5,964 nt of DNA from an uncultured Eubacteriales bacterium (GTDB lineage Bacteria > Bacillota > Clostridia > Christensenellales > Aristaeellaceae). Position 1 is the first letter of the stretch, and each line of letters starts with the position of its first letter. The stretch spans positions 1 through 5,964 of the forward strand of contig USCW01000107.1 in NCBI GenBank assembly GCA_900553315.1, in the 5' to 3' direction. The position numbers and the translations under genes are program-made. The notes under the pieces were generated by a model. That model searched no databases. It had not been told where the DNA came from and saw nothing but the letters and a program-made list of their open reading frames with translations. This document shows positions 1 through 5,061 of this stretch, piece by piece.

Positions 1-82
1 AGTTTATCGGAGACACGCCCAACTCACAGGCGGAACCAAGTCCGAAAAACCGCGCACGCCAAACGCCAACCGCTCTTCGGGA

Positions 83-146
83 GAGGGGGTCCGGGGGAGA
101 GGCGCTTCTCTCAGAGAAGCGGCCTCTCCCCCGGAGTCTCCCCCTC
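83..146 (-). repeat. Large GC-rich hairpin directly after the DUF853 stop codon
   Basis: A 13-base arm (91-103) pairs perfectly with 122-134. An inner 7-base arm (104-110) pairs with 114-120 around a 3-base loop, with one bulged G at 121. An outer arm (83-89) pairs with 140-146 beyond a short internal loop. The structure starts one base after the stop codon at 148-150. On the minus strand no U-run follows it, so it is not a classic intrinsic terminator; it may block 3' exonucleases or be a dispersed palindromic repeat. It resembles 3624-3660 after mrp. Upstream bases 1-82 hold no ORF, RNA or motif I can support. Confidence 0.75.
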
Positions 147-147
147 G

Positions 148-2028
148 TCACTTCTTCTTTCCCGTTAGTCCGCCGAGGAGGCCGCGGGTGAGGGTTCGGG
201 TGACCTCGCGGCTGACGGTCGCAATGGCCGTGTTCTTCATGCGTCCAAGAACGGAATCGTTGCGGCGGGCACGCTCGGCGCGTTCCTCACGCAGTTCGTC
301 GGCACGCTGACGGCGCTCCTCCGCAATGCGCTCCTTTTCGGCCTTCTCCGCCGCCTTGCGCTGTTTCTCCGCTTCCTTTTCCGCACGCGCTGCCGCCGCG
401 GGACTCACCGCCGCGGCGCTCTGCGGCTGTACCGCTACGTAATTCCCCGTCGCAGGATCCAGCTGCATCGTCATCATCTTCTGAATGTACTGGCCCGTCG
501 TCGGATCAAAGACCATCACCGGCATCTGCTGCATCGCGGGCTGAACGGGCTGCGCTGCGGGCGCGGGCTCCTCCACCTGCAGGACCGGCGCACTCGGCTG
601 AACGGGAGCGCTCATCTGCGGCAGACTCCGGGAAACATACCCGCCTGTCGCGGGATCGTATACCATAAAGCTCTGCGGCTTGCTGATCTCCGGCTGCGCC
701 GTGGATACCTGCACCTGCGCGGGCGCGACCTGCGCCGCCTGTTCCTTCTTGAACGCTCCGCACAGCATCTCATAGGCGCTCACCCGATCCACCACCTGCT
801 CATATACGCCGTGCAGCGGGCTCGTCTCAATCACCGTCTGACGCACCTGCTCGCTGACAGCGCCCATGTAGCTCTCCGGAGGCAGGATCGTTGCCTTCTC
901 CACCATGCCGGGTGCACCCTGCGCGTCCAAGAAGGACACCAGCGCCTCGCCCGTTTGCAGATTCGTGATGGCCTCCTCCGTGTCAAAGGCCGGGTTCGTG
1001 CGGAAGGTCTGCGCCGCCGCCTTCACGCCCTTCACGTCCAAGGGCGTATATGCCCGCAGCGCGTGCTGAATGCGGTTGCCCAGCTGCCCCAGAATGCTCA
1101 TGGGAATATCCGCCGGGTTCTGCGTAACGAAATACACGCCCACGCCCTTGGAGCGGATCAGCCGCACCACCTGCTCCACTTTTTCCAACAGGGTCTTGCT
1201 GCAATGATTGAACAGCAGATGCGCCTCGTCAAAGAAGAACACCATCCGCGGCTTTTCCAGATCACCCTGCTCCGGCAGCAGCTCATACAGCTCACTGAGC
1301 ATCCACAGCATAAAGGTGGAATACATCACCGGATTGTTGAACAGCTTGTCCGCCGCCAGAATGTTGATTACGCCCCGGCCGTCCTCGTCCAGTTGCATCC
1401 AGTCCGCAATGTTCAGCGCGGGTTCTCCGAAGAACAGGTCGCCCCCCTGATCCTCCAGCACCGCCACGGCCCGCTGGATCGCGCCGACGGAGGCCTGAGA
1501 CACGTTGCCGTAATCGAGGGTATACTCCTTCGCATGCTCGCCCACATAGGCCAGCATGGCCTTTAAGTCCTTCACGTCCAGCAGGAGCATTCCCTCGTCA
1601 TCCGCCACGCGGAAGAGGATGTTCAGCACACCCGCTTGGGTATCGTTCAACCCCAGCATCCGACTGAGCAGCATGGGACCCATTTCGCTGATCGTCGCAC
1701 GGACAGGGTGTCCCTCCGCACCGTACACATCCCAGAACACCGTTGGGAACGCCTTGTACTGGAAGTTGGTCACGCCGCACGCCGCCAGCCGAGAGGCCAG
1801 CTTGTCGCTGTGCTCCCCGGGACGCACCATGCCGCTCAGATCGCCCTTCACGTCGCTGAGGAACACCGGCACGCCCATCTCGGAGAAGCCCTCTGCCAGC
1901 ACCTTCAAGGACACGGTTTTGCCCGTGCCCGTCGCGCCCGCGATCAAGCCATGGCGGTTCGCCATCTGCGGCAGCAGACAGACCGCCTTGTCGCCTGTAC
2001 CCACCCAGATTTTTCCATCATAAAGCAT
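148..2028 (-). CDS. HerA-like/DUF853 (YjgR family) P-loop ATPase with repeat linker and coiled-coil tail
   Basis: This 626-residue protein matches the DUF853 family of FtsK/HerA-type ATPases (E. coli YjgR). Seen: Walker A GATGTGKT at residues 31-38, a second motif SDVKGDLSG at 58-66, Walker B MVFFFDEAH at 262-270, the polar motif FVTQNPADIP at 300-309, GNRIQHALRAYTP at 317-329, and the family stretch around FRTNPAFDTEEAI at 342-354. The family is predicted to form ATP-driven rings, but no substrate is established; cytosolic location is inferred. Residues 430-545 are a Pro/Gln/Ala-rich linker with three DPxTGxY(V/I) repeats. Residues 546-590 are a charged Lys/Glu/Arg coiled coil. The end SREVTRTLTRGLLGGL resembles the usual family C-terminus. 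An upstream in-frame GTG at 2070 is rejected because it lies at the predicted transcription start. The ATG at 2028 has AGGAG 11 bases upstream. It is transcribed alone from its own promoter. Confidence 0.92.
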   Translation of the reverse strand: MLYDGKIWVGTGDKAVCLLPQMANRHGLIAGATGTGKTVSLKVLAEGFSEMGVPVFLSDVKGDLSGMVRPGEHSDKLASRLAACGVTNFQYKAFPTVFWDVYGAEGHPVRATISEMGPMLLSRMLGLNDTQAGVLNILFRVADDEGMLLLDVKDLKAMLAYVGEHAKEYTLDYGNVSQASVGAIQRAVAVLEDQGGDLFFGEPALNIADWMQLDEDGRGVINILAADKLFNNPVMYSTFMLWMLSELYELLPEQGDLEKPRMVFFFDEAHLLFNHCSKTLLEKVEQVVRLIRSKGVGVYFVTQNPADIPMSILGQLGNRIQHALRAYTPLDVKGVKAAAQTFRTNPAFDTEEAITNLQTGEALVSFLDAQGAPGMVEKATILPPESYMGAVSEQVRQTVIETSPLHGVYEQVVDRVSAYEMLCGAFKKEQAAQVAPAQVQVSTAQPEISKPQSFMVYDPATGGYVSRSLPQMSAPVQPSAPVLQVEEPAPAAQPVQPAMQQMPVMVFDPTTGQYIQKMMTMQLDPATGNYVAVQPQSAAAVSPAAAARAEKEAEKQRKAAEKAEKERIAEERRQRADELREERAERARRNDSVLGRMKNTAIATVSREVTRTLTRGLLGGLTGKKK

Positions 2029-2039
2029 GAAAGCTTCGT

Positions 2040-2044
2040 CTCCT
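2040..2044 (-). promoter_or_regulatory. Ribosome binding site of the DUF853 gene
   Basis: AGGAG within a purine-rich GAGAGGAGA stretch lies 11 bases before the ATG at 2028. The spacing is a little long but usable. The upstream in-frame GTG at 2070 has a purine run only 2-3 bases away and would leave an almost leaderless message. Confidence 0.6.
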
Positions 2045-2078
2045 CTCCCCGCAGCACACCCGCGCCGCACTGTCCTTG

Positions 2079-2107
2079 ATTGTACAGGATTTGCCAGATT
2101 GCGTCAA
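2079..2107 (-). promoter_or_regulatory. Sigma-A-type promoter of the DUF853 gene
   Basis: On the minus strand, TTGACG (2102-2107) and TACAAT (2079-2084) each match the consensus at 5 of 6 positions and are separated by exactly 17 bases. Transcription should start near 2071-2073, giving a leader of about 44 bases to the ATG at 2028. This placement decides the start codon. A T-run lies just upstream of the -35 box. Confidence 0.85.
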
Positions 2108-2120
2108 GAAAAACACAATT

Positions 2121-2210
2121 CTACTTTCGGTAAATATATTGCTTGATTCCCGACAGCAGTATATAGATGGAGCATCCGATCTGTGCTTTCAGTTCTTCCT
2201 TAAAAGGCAT
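2121..2210 (-). CDS. Possible 29-codon small ORF, or the 3' part of a split small gene
   Basis: The ORF reads MPFKEELKAQIGCSIYILLS, then GIKQYIYRK. It has an amphipathic charged start, a short hydrophobic middle (about residues 11-21) and a basic end. AGGTGG lies 10 bases before the ATG, a fair ribosome site. It overlaps the end of the 51-codon ORF at 2200-2355 and lies one frame away. A single extra T in the TTTT run at 2202-2205 would explain the split; reading through would give about 77 residues. Codon third positions are only about half G/C, lower than in the neighbours. I do not recognise it. It may be a real small protein, a gene remnant or chance. Confidence 0.3.
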   Translation of the reverse strand: MPFKEELKAQIGCSIYILLSGIKQYIYRK

Positions 2211-2355
2211 AGGTACTGTTCCACCTCGCCACTGTGAAGGGATATGCGCCATAGCGCCGCGTGGTATCCACAAAGCGCTTTTCCAGAATGCGGCAACCCT
2301 GCACGTCCGCCAGCGCCACATTCTCCGAATGAGGCGTCCACGGGCCGGGGTTCAT
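2200..2355 (-). CDS. Possible 51-codon small ORF of unknown function downstream of the VanZ-RDD gene
   Basis: The ORF begins MNPGPWTPHSENVALADVQG and ends RYGAYPFTVARWNSTYAF. About two thirds of codon third positions are G/C, like the flanking genes, and the composition (Trp, Tyr, Phe, Pro and charged residues) looks protein-like. The frame is the same as that of the VanZ-RDD gene: it follows that gene's TGA stop (2389-2391) after 11 sense codons. The only nearby Shine-Dalgarno-like sequence, GGGAG, is too close to the ATG (2 bases), so independent initiation is doubtful. It could be translationally coupled, a broken 3' extension of the upstream gene, or the first half of a gene continuing in the 2121-2210 ORF. 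No family is recognised. Confidence 0.35.
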   Translation of the reverse strand: MNPGPWTPHSENVALADVQGCRILEKRFVDTTRRYGAYPFTVARWNSTYAF

Positions 2356-2388
2356 CTCTCCCGCTAAGCGAAGCTCCCTTTGCGCCGC

Positions 2389-3537
2389 TCAGTTGCTCTT
2401 CTGCGCTGCCGGCTGCATAGCCTTCGTCTGCACCGTGCTCACCTGAATCAGATGCAGTTGCTGCTCGTAGAACATCTGCGGACGATTCTTCACGCCGTTA
2501 TATACTGCGTTGAACAGCAGCGCCGCATAAACGACAATGCCCGCCATGCCGATCAGCGCCGAGAAATTCGAAAGCATCGGTACGTCCTCGGTCAGCAGCG
2601 TCAGCCAGTTGCCGCTTTGCAGCAGCACGCCCCACAGCAGAATGCCGCGCAGCATATAGCTTCGCGGAGACGCGGTGTCCTTCGTTTGGTCGTCCACCAG
2701 CCGAATCTTCACCAGCGCCTTGCCCAGCGTCCGCCCATGCCACAGGATCACCAGCACGCCGTGATACAGGATCGCCACCAGCAGTCCCTCCAGCAGATAT
2801 TTCAGCGTACCCTCCAAAGGGATCAATACCGACGCTATCAGCTCCAAGATCATATCCACAAACCAGTCAATGGAAAAGGCCACAAACCGCCGCACATAAC
2901 TCACGCGGCTCCCCCGCTGATAGCTCACCTGATTCAGCCGCTCCCGGCTGGGCAGGAACCACGTCAGCAGCGGCGTGATCCAATACCCCACCATACCGCC
3001 GAAAGTGTTGTCAATCAGGTCGTTCACGTCGCAGCAGCGATACACAAAGGGTGCCAAACCATAGGTGGCGCTAAGCTGGGTCAGCTCCAGAAACAGTGAA
3101 CCCAAGAAAGCGATCAGCGCCGTTTTCCAGAAGGTCAGGCCGAAATAATACCGCAGAAACACACCCAGCGGCAGGAACATCAAAATGTTGCACAGCGGCT
3201 CATACAGTCCCGAGGAATAAATCGCCGGGAGCCAGCTGCCGGGGTCGCTCCAGTCAAAGGCTGTGCTCTTGGCAATGACCTCCGGCACATAGCTGAAGGG
3301 AATCAAGTTCACCCGCGTGCGCTGGGTCACGACGGTGTTCGCGTCCGGGAAGGGCAGAATCGCCAGCGCGTAAACGCAGATCAGATAATAAATAAACGCA
3401 TACATCAGCACCGCACGGGTGATGAGCACCGAACCATATTTTCGATAGCTGTAAATCATATACGGCACAGTAAACAGAAACGCCAGCAGCGGAAAAAATA
3501 CCGTCGCCGTCAAAATGGGGCCAAGATATTTCGCCAT
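2389..3537 (-). CDS. VanZ-like plus RDD-domain integral membrane protein
   Basis: This 382-residue membrane protein joins two families. Residues about 1-195 are VanZ-like: an N-terminal membrane segment (8-28), a second (39-60) running into the ILPFP motif (60-64), NLIPF at 77-81, NILMFLPLGVFL at 117-128, a helix with LELTQ at 150-154, and the signature RCCDVNDLIDNTFGGMVGY at 167-185. Residues about 214-345 are RDD-like: RRFVAFSIDWFVD at 216-228, GRTLGKALVKIRLVD at 268-282, and RG followed by further hydrophobic helices. The final 30 residues are polar and probably cytosolic. VanZ in the vancomycin cluster gives low-level teicoplanin resistance, but most VanZ-like proteins have no known role, and this locus gives no resistance context. 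The ATG at 3537 has GGGAGG six bases upstream. A terminator lies just upstream and I see no convincing promoter, so it may depend on its own weak promoter or on read-through from mrp. Confidence 0.93.
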   Translation of the reverse strand: MAKYLGPILTATVFFPLLAFLFTVPYMIYSYRKYGSVLITRAVLMYAFIYYLICVYALAILPFPDANTVVTQRTRVNLIPFSYVPEVIAKSTAFDWSDPGSWLPAIYSSGLYEPLCNILMFLPLGVFLRYYFGLTFWKTALIAFLGSLFLELTQLSATYGLAPFVYRCCDVNDLIDNTFGGMVGYWITPLLTWFLPSRERLNQVSYQRGSRVSYVRRFVAFSIDWFVDMILELIASVLIPLEGTLKYLLEGLLVAILYHGVLVILWHGRTLGKALVKIRLVDDQTKDTASPRSYMLRGILLWGVLLQSGNWLTLLTEDVPMLSNFSALIGMAGIVVYAALLFNAVYNGVKNRPQMFYEQQLHLIQVSTVQTKAMQPAAQKSN

Positions 3538-3588
3538 ACAATGCCTCCCGAAACGCCTTGAGATGCCGGGCTGTCCTCTCCATGATGT

Positions 3589-3619
3589 AAAAAAATCCCG
3601 TCCGAAGGTTCGGAAGGGA
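3589..3619 (-). terminator. Intrinsic terminator downstream of mrp
   Basis: On the minus strand an 11-base arm (TCCCTTCCGAA, 3609-3619) pairs with TTCGGACGGGA (3596-3606) with one C-T mismatch around a tight CC loop. Seven T residues (3589-3595) follow directly. It lies about 53 bases after the mrp stop and separates mrp from the VanZ-RDD gene. Confidence 0.88.
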
Positions 3620-3623
3620 ATAC

Positions 3624-3660
3624 GGGGGAGGAGCCCCTTCTTCCAAAAGAGCCGCCTCCC
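3624..3660 (-). repeat. Degenerate palindrome between the mrp stop and its terminator
   Basis: GGGAGG (3626-3631) pairs with CCTCCC (3655-3660), and TTCTT (3638-3642) can pair with AAGAG (3647-3651) around a CCAA loop, giving an imperfect stem with an internal loop. Read on the minus strand, the first 24 bases match the hairpin after the DUF853 gene at about 17 of 24 positions, and both copies continue into a CTCC/CCCCCG tract. Both lie immediately after a stop codon on the same strand. It may be a dispersed palindromic repeat family or independent GC-rich 3' hairpins. Confidence 0.5.
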
Positions 3661-3671
3661 TCATACCTTGC

Positions 3672-4505
3672 TTATTCTGCTTTGTGCTCCGGGATATGTT
3701 CCACCACGTCGGCAGCGCCGTCCAGCCAGTTCTCGTTGAACAGCTCCACCATGCCCTTATCGCAGGCGGAGGCCAGCTCCGGCTGAATAGGCAGCTGCGC
3801 CAGCAGGGGCAGGCTGTGCGCCTGAGCTACCTCGAGGGTCTTGCCCTCGCCGAAGGGGTAAATCTTCTTGCCGCAGTCCGGGCAAGCGATCCAGCTCATG
3901 TTTTCCACAATGCCCAGCACGGGAATGTTCATCATGTTGGCCATGTTGACCGCCTTTTCCACGATCATGCCCACCAGCTCCTGGGGGCTGGCCACGATGA
4001 TGATGCCATCCACGGGCAGGGACTGGAACACCGTCAGAGGCACATCGCCCGTTCCCGGAGGCATGTCCACAAACATGTAGTCCACATCGCCCCAGATCAC
4101 ATCCGACCAGAACTGCTTGACTGTACCGGAGATCAGGGAACCGCGCCACACCACGGGATCGGTATCATGCTCCAGCAGCAGGTTGATGGACATGACCCGC
4201 ACGCCGGTCTTGCTCTCCACAGGGAAGATGCCCTCGTCGCAGCCCATGGCCTTGTCCTTGATGCCGAACATCTTGGGGATGGACGGTCCGGTGATGTCTG
4301 CATCCAGCACCGCCGTGCTGTATCCCCGGCGCTTCAGCAGCGTCGCCAGCAGGCCGGTCACCAAACTCTTGCCAACGCCGCCCTTGCCGCTGACCACGCC
4401 GATGACCCGCTTGACCTGACTGCCCGCGTTCTGCGGAGCCAGCAGGCTGGTTGCCTCGCCGCACTTGCTCTTGCAGGAAGAGCAATCGTGATTACACTCT
4501 GCCAT
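3672..4505 (-). CDS. mrp: Mrp/NBP35-type Fe-S cluster carrier ATPase
   Basis: This 277-residue MinD/ParA-like P-loop protein belongs to the Mrp/NBP35/ApbC family, which holds a 4Fe-4S cluster at the dimer interface and passes it to apoproteins in the cytosol. Seen: an N-terminal cysteine cluster C4-X3-C8-X2-C11-X3-C15, common in clostridial members; the deviant Walker A GKGGVGKS at 40-47 with the signature lysine at 41; DADITGPS at 68-75 (switch I); FVDMPPGTGD at 145-154 (Walker B/switch II); ASPQE at 172-176; VENMS at 200-204; and the conserved cluster-binding CPDC at 208-211. The N-terminal DUF59/MIP18 domain of many bacterial Mrp proteins is absent. The ATG at 4505 has GAGGTGA six bases upstream. 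It has its own promoter and terminator, so it is probably monocistronic. The leader carries a hairpin and the promoter a Fur-like sequence. Confidence 0.96.
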   Translation of the reverse strand: MAECNHDCSSCKSKCGEATSLLAPQNAGSQVKRVIGVVSGKGGVGKSLVTGLLATLLKRRGYSTAVLDADITGPSIPKMFGIKDKAMGCDEGIFPVESKTGVRVMSINLLLEHDTDPVVWRGSLISGTVKQFWSDVIWGDVDYMFVDMPPGTGDVPLTVFQSLPVDGIIIVASPQELVGMIVEKAVNMANMMNIPVLGIVENMSWIACPDCGKKIYPFGEGKTLEVAQAHSLPLLAQLPIQPELASACDKGMVELFNENWLDGAADVVEHIPEHKAE

Positions 4506-4550
4506 TGTTTTTCACCTCAAACCTTGTGAATTCCAAAATAAATTCGTCAT

Positions 4551-4576
4551 GCCGACGGCTGTTTCCTGCCGCCGGC
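4551..4576 (-). promoter_or_regulatory. Stable hairpin at the predicted 5' end of the mrp message
   Basis: Nine bases (4568-4576) pair with 4551-4559, with a single G-U wobble, around an 8-base loop. The stem begins within a few bases of the transcription start predicted from the promoter at 4582-4610. A 5'-terminal stem can protect a message from decay. On the minus strand no U-run follows it, so it is a poor terminator for the upstream gene. On the plus strand it is followed by ACTTCTTTTT, but no plus-strand gene precedes it. Confidence 0.6.
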
Positions 4577-4581
4577 ACTTC

Positions 4582-4610
4582 TTTTTATCATAATTATCGA
4601 CTTATGTCAA
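4582..4610 (-). promoter_or_regulatory. Promoter of mrp with perfect -35 and extended -10
   Basis: On the minus strand TTGACA (4605-4610, perfect) is followed after exactly 17 bases by TAAAAA (4582-4587, 4 of 6). The -10 is preceded by TG at the extended position (4590-4589, then one base). The predicted start is near 4575. The spacer contains GATAAT and TATGAT stretches that could also serve as alternative -10 boxes, but none has a -35 at good spacing. Confidence 0.7.
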
Positions 4611-4618
4611 CAATTCAA

Positions 4619-5029
4619 TCAGCCGCTGTAATAGACTGCAAGGAACAGCCCGGCCAGTCCCAGAAACACCAATCCCACATACAGGATAAAGTGAATGGTC
4701 TTGCCGCGCTTCAGCTCCTTCATGGCCTTATAGTCGGCGTAGTGCATATGGTCGTCCGGGTGCTTCATGGGGCTGAACAGCACCAGCAGACTCTTGAATC
4801 CATAGGAAAAAATATCAAAAAAGCCCGTGGTGGCCGTCCACGCCAGAATGCCCACGCCGCACAGCAGCACCGCCGCCACGAAGCAGCCGTCGCTCAGCGC
4901 AGCCGCGTTCACAACGGTATCCCCATCGAACGCAAAGCCTCTGCTGAACGCCAGCGGAATCGCCACGGCAAGCCCCACCAGCGTCGTCACGCCATATTGC
5001 AGCCATTTTGTTTTTGTCGCCTTCTGCAT
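4619..5029 (-). CDS. DUF3899-like small membrane protein
   Basis: This 136-residue protein has three likely membrane segments at about 13-29, 49-71 and 112-134. The short basic N-terminus (KATKTK) is probably cytosolic. Between helices 2 and 3 lie GFFDIFSYGFKSLL (69-82) and a charged loop rich in His, Asp and Lys (87-111). The pattern, especially a helix running into GFFDIFSYGF, matches the DUF3899 family of uncharacterised Firmicutes membrane proteins; no function is known. The reading frame is open upstream to 5155, inside map, but the ATG at 5029 has AAGGAG five bases upstream and gives the expected family length. It lies 32 bases after map with no terminator between them, so the two are probably co-transcribed. 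No functional link to map is visible. Confidence 0.85.
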   Translation of the reverse strand: MQKATKTKWLQYGVTTLVGLAVAIPLAFSRGFAFDGDTVVNAAALSDGCFVAAVLLCGVGILAWTATTGFFDIFSYGFKSLLVLFSPMKHPDDHMHYADYKAMKELKRGKTIHFILYVGLVFLGLAGLFLAVYYSG

Positions 5030-5044
5030 GATCGCTCCTTCAAC

Positions 5045-5060
5045 TATACTGTTATACTGT
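5045..5060. repeat. Perfect tandem 8-mer in the map/DUF3899 gap
   Basis: TATACTGT occurs twice back to back (5045-5052 and 5053-5060). It fills half of the 32-base gap between the map stop codon and the DUF3899 start and ends just upstream of the AAGGAG ribosome site. On the minus strand it gives ACAGTATA twice. It may be a slippage product or a small operator. A TATAGT/TATAAC -10-like sequence lies within it, but no good -35 is seen. Confidence 0.7.
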
Positions 5061-5061
5061 T

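Noticed and set aside
31..55. Possible terminator using the A-run at 45-49
   Set aside because: No arms of useful length pair across it on either strand.
1..82. Partial gene at the left edge
   Set aside because: Frames are open only briefly, with no start or ribosome site and no recognisable protein; the apparent plus-strand extension runs through the hairpin sequence.
811..1566. Plus-strand ORF (251 codons) opposite the DUF853 ATPase
   Set aside because: The minus strand encodes Walker motifs and family signatures across this whole interval; the plus product is a shadow.
2029..2070. Fourteen-codon N-terminal extension of the DUF853 ATPase from a GTG
   Set aside because: The GTG coincides with the predicted transcription start of the promoter at 2079-2107, and the ATG at 2028 has a better ribosome site and starts just before the conserved region.
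2272..2281. Palindrome AAAGCGCTTT as an operator
   Set aside because: It lies inside the possible 51-codon ORF, far from any promoter, and a single 10-base palindrome is expected by chance.
2356..2391. Selenocysteine read-through of the VanZ-RDD TGA
   Set aside because: The flanking residues show no redox motif, and only a tiny 3-bp stem (CGCTTAGCG) follows, which does not look like a bacterial SECIS element.
2380..3099. Plus-strand ORF (239 codons) opposite the VanZ-RDD gene
   Set aside because: His/Gln/Arg-rich antisense shadow of a membrane protein gene, with no supporting ribosome site or domain.
3254..3664. Minus-strand ORF starting MREAALLEEGAPPPYSLPNL
   Set aside because: Its start is translation of the palindrome and terminator after mrp, and the rest overlaps the VanZ-RDD gene in another frame.
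3684..4529. Long plus-strand ORF (281 codons) opposite mrp
   Set aside because: It is the antisense of a fully recognisable Mrp protein. Its product is rich in His, Gln and Ala with no family features, as expected from the reverse of GC-rich codons.
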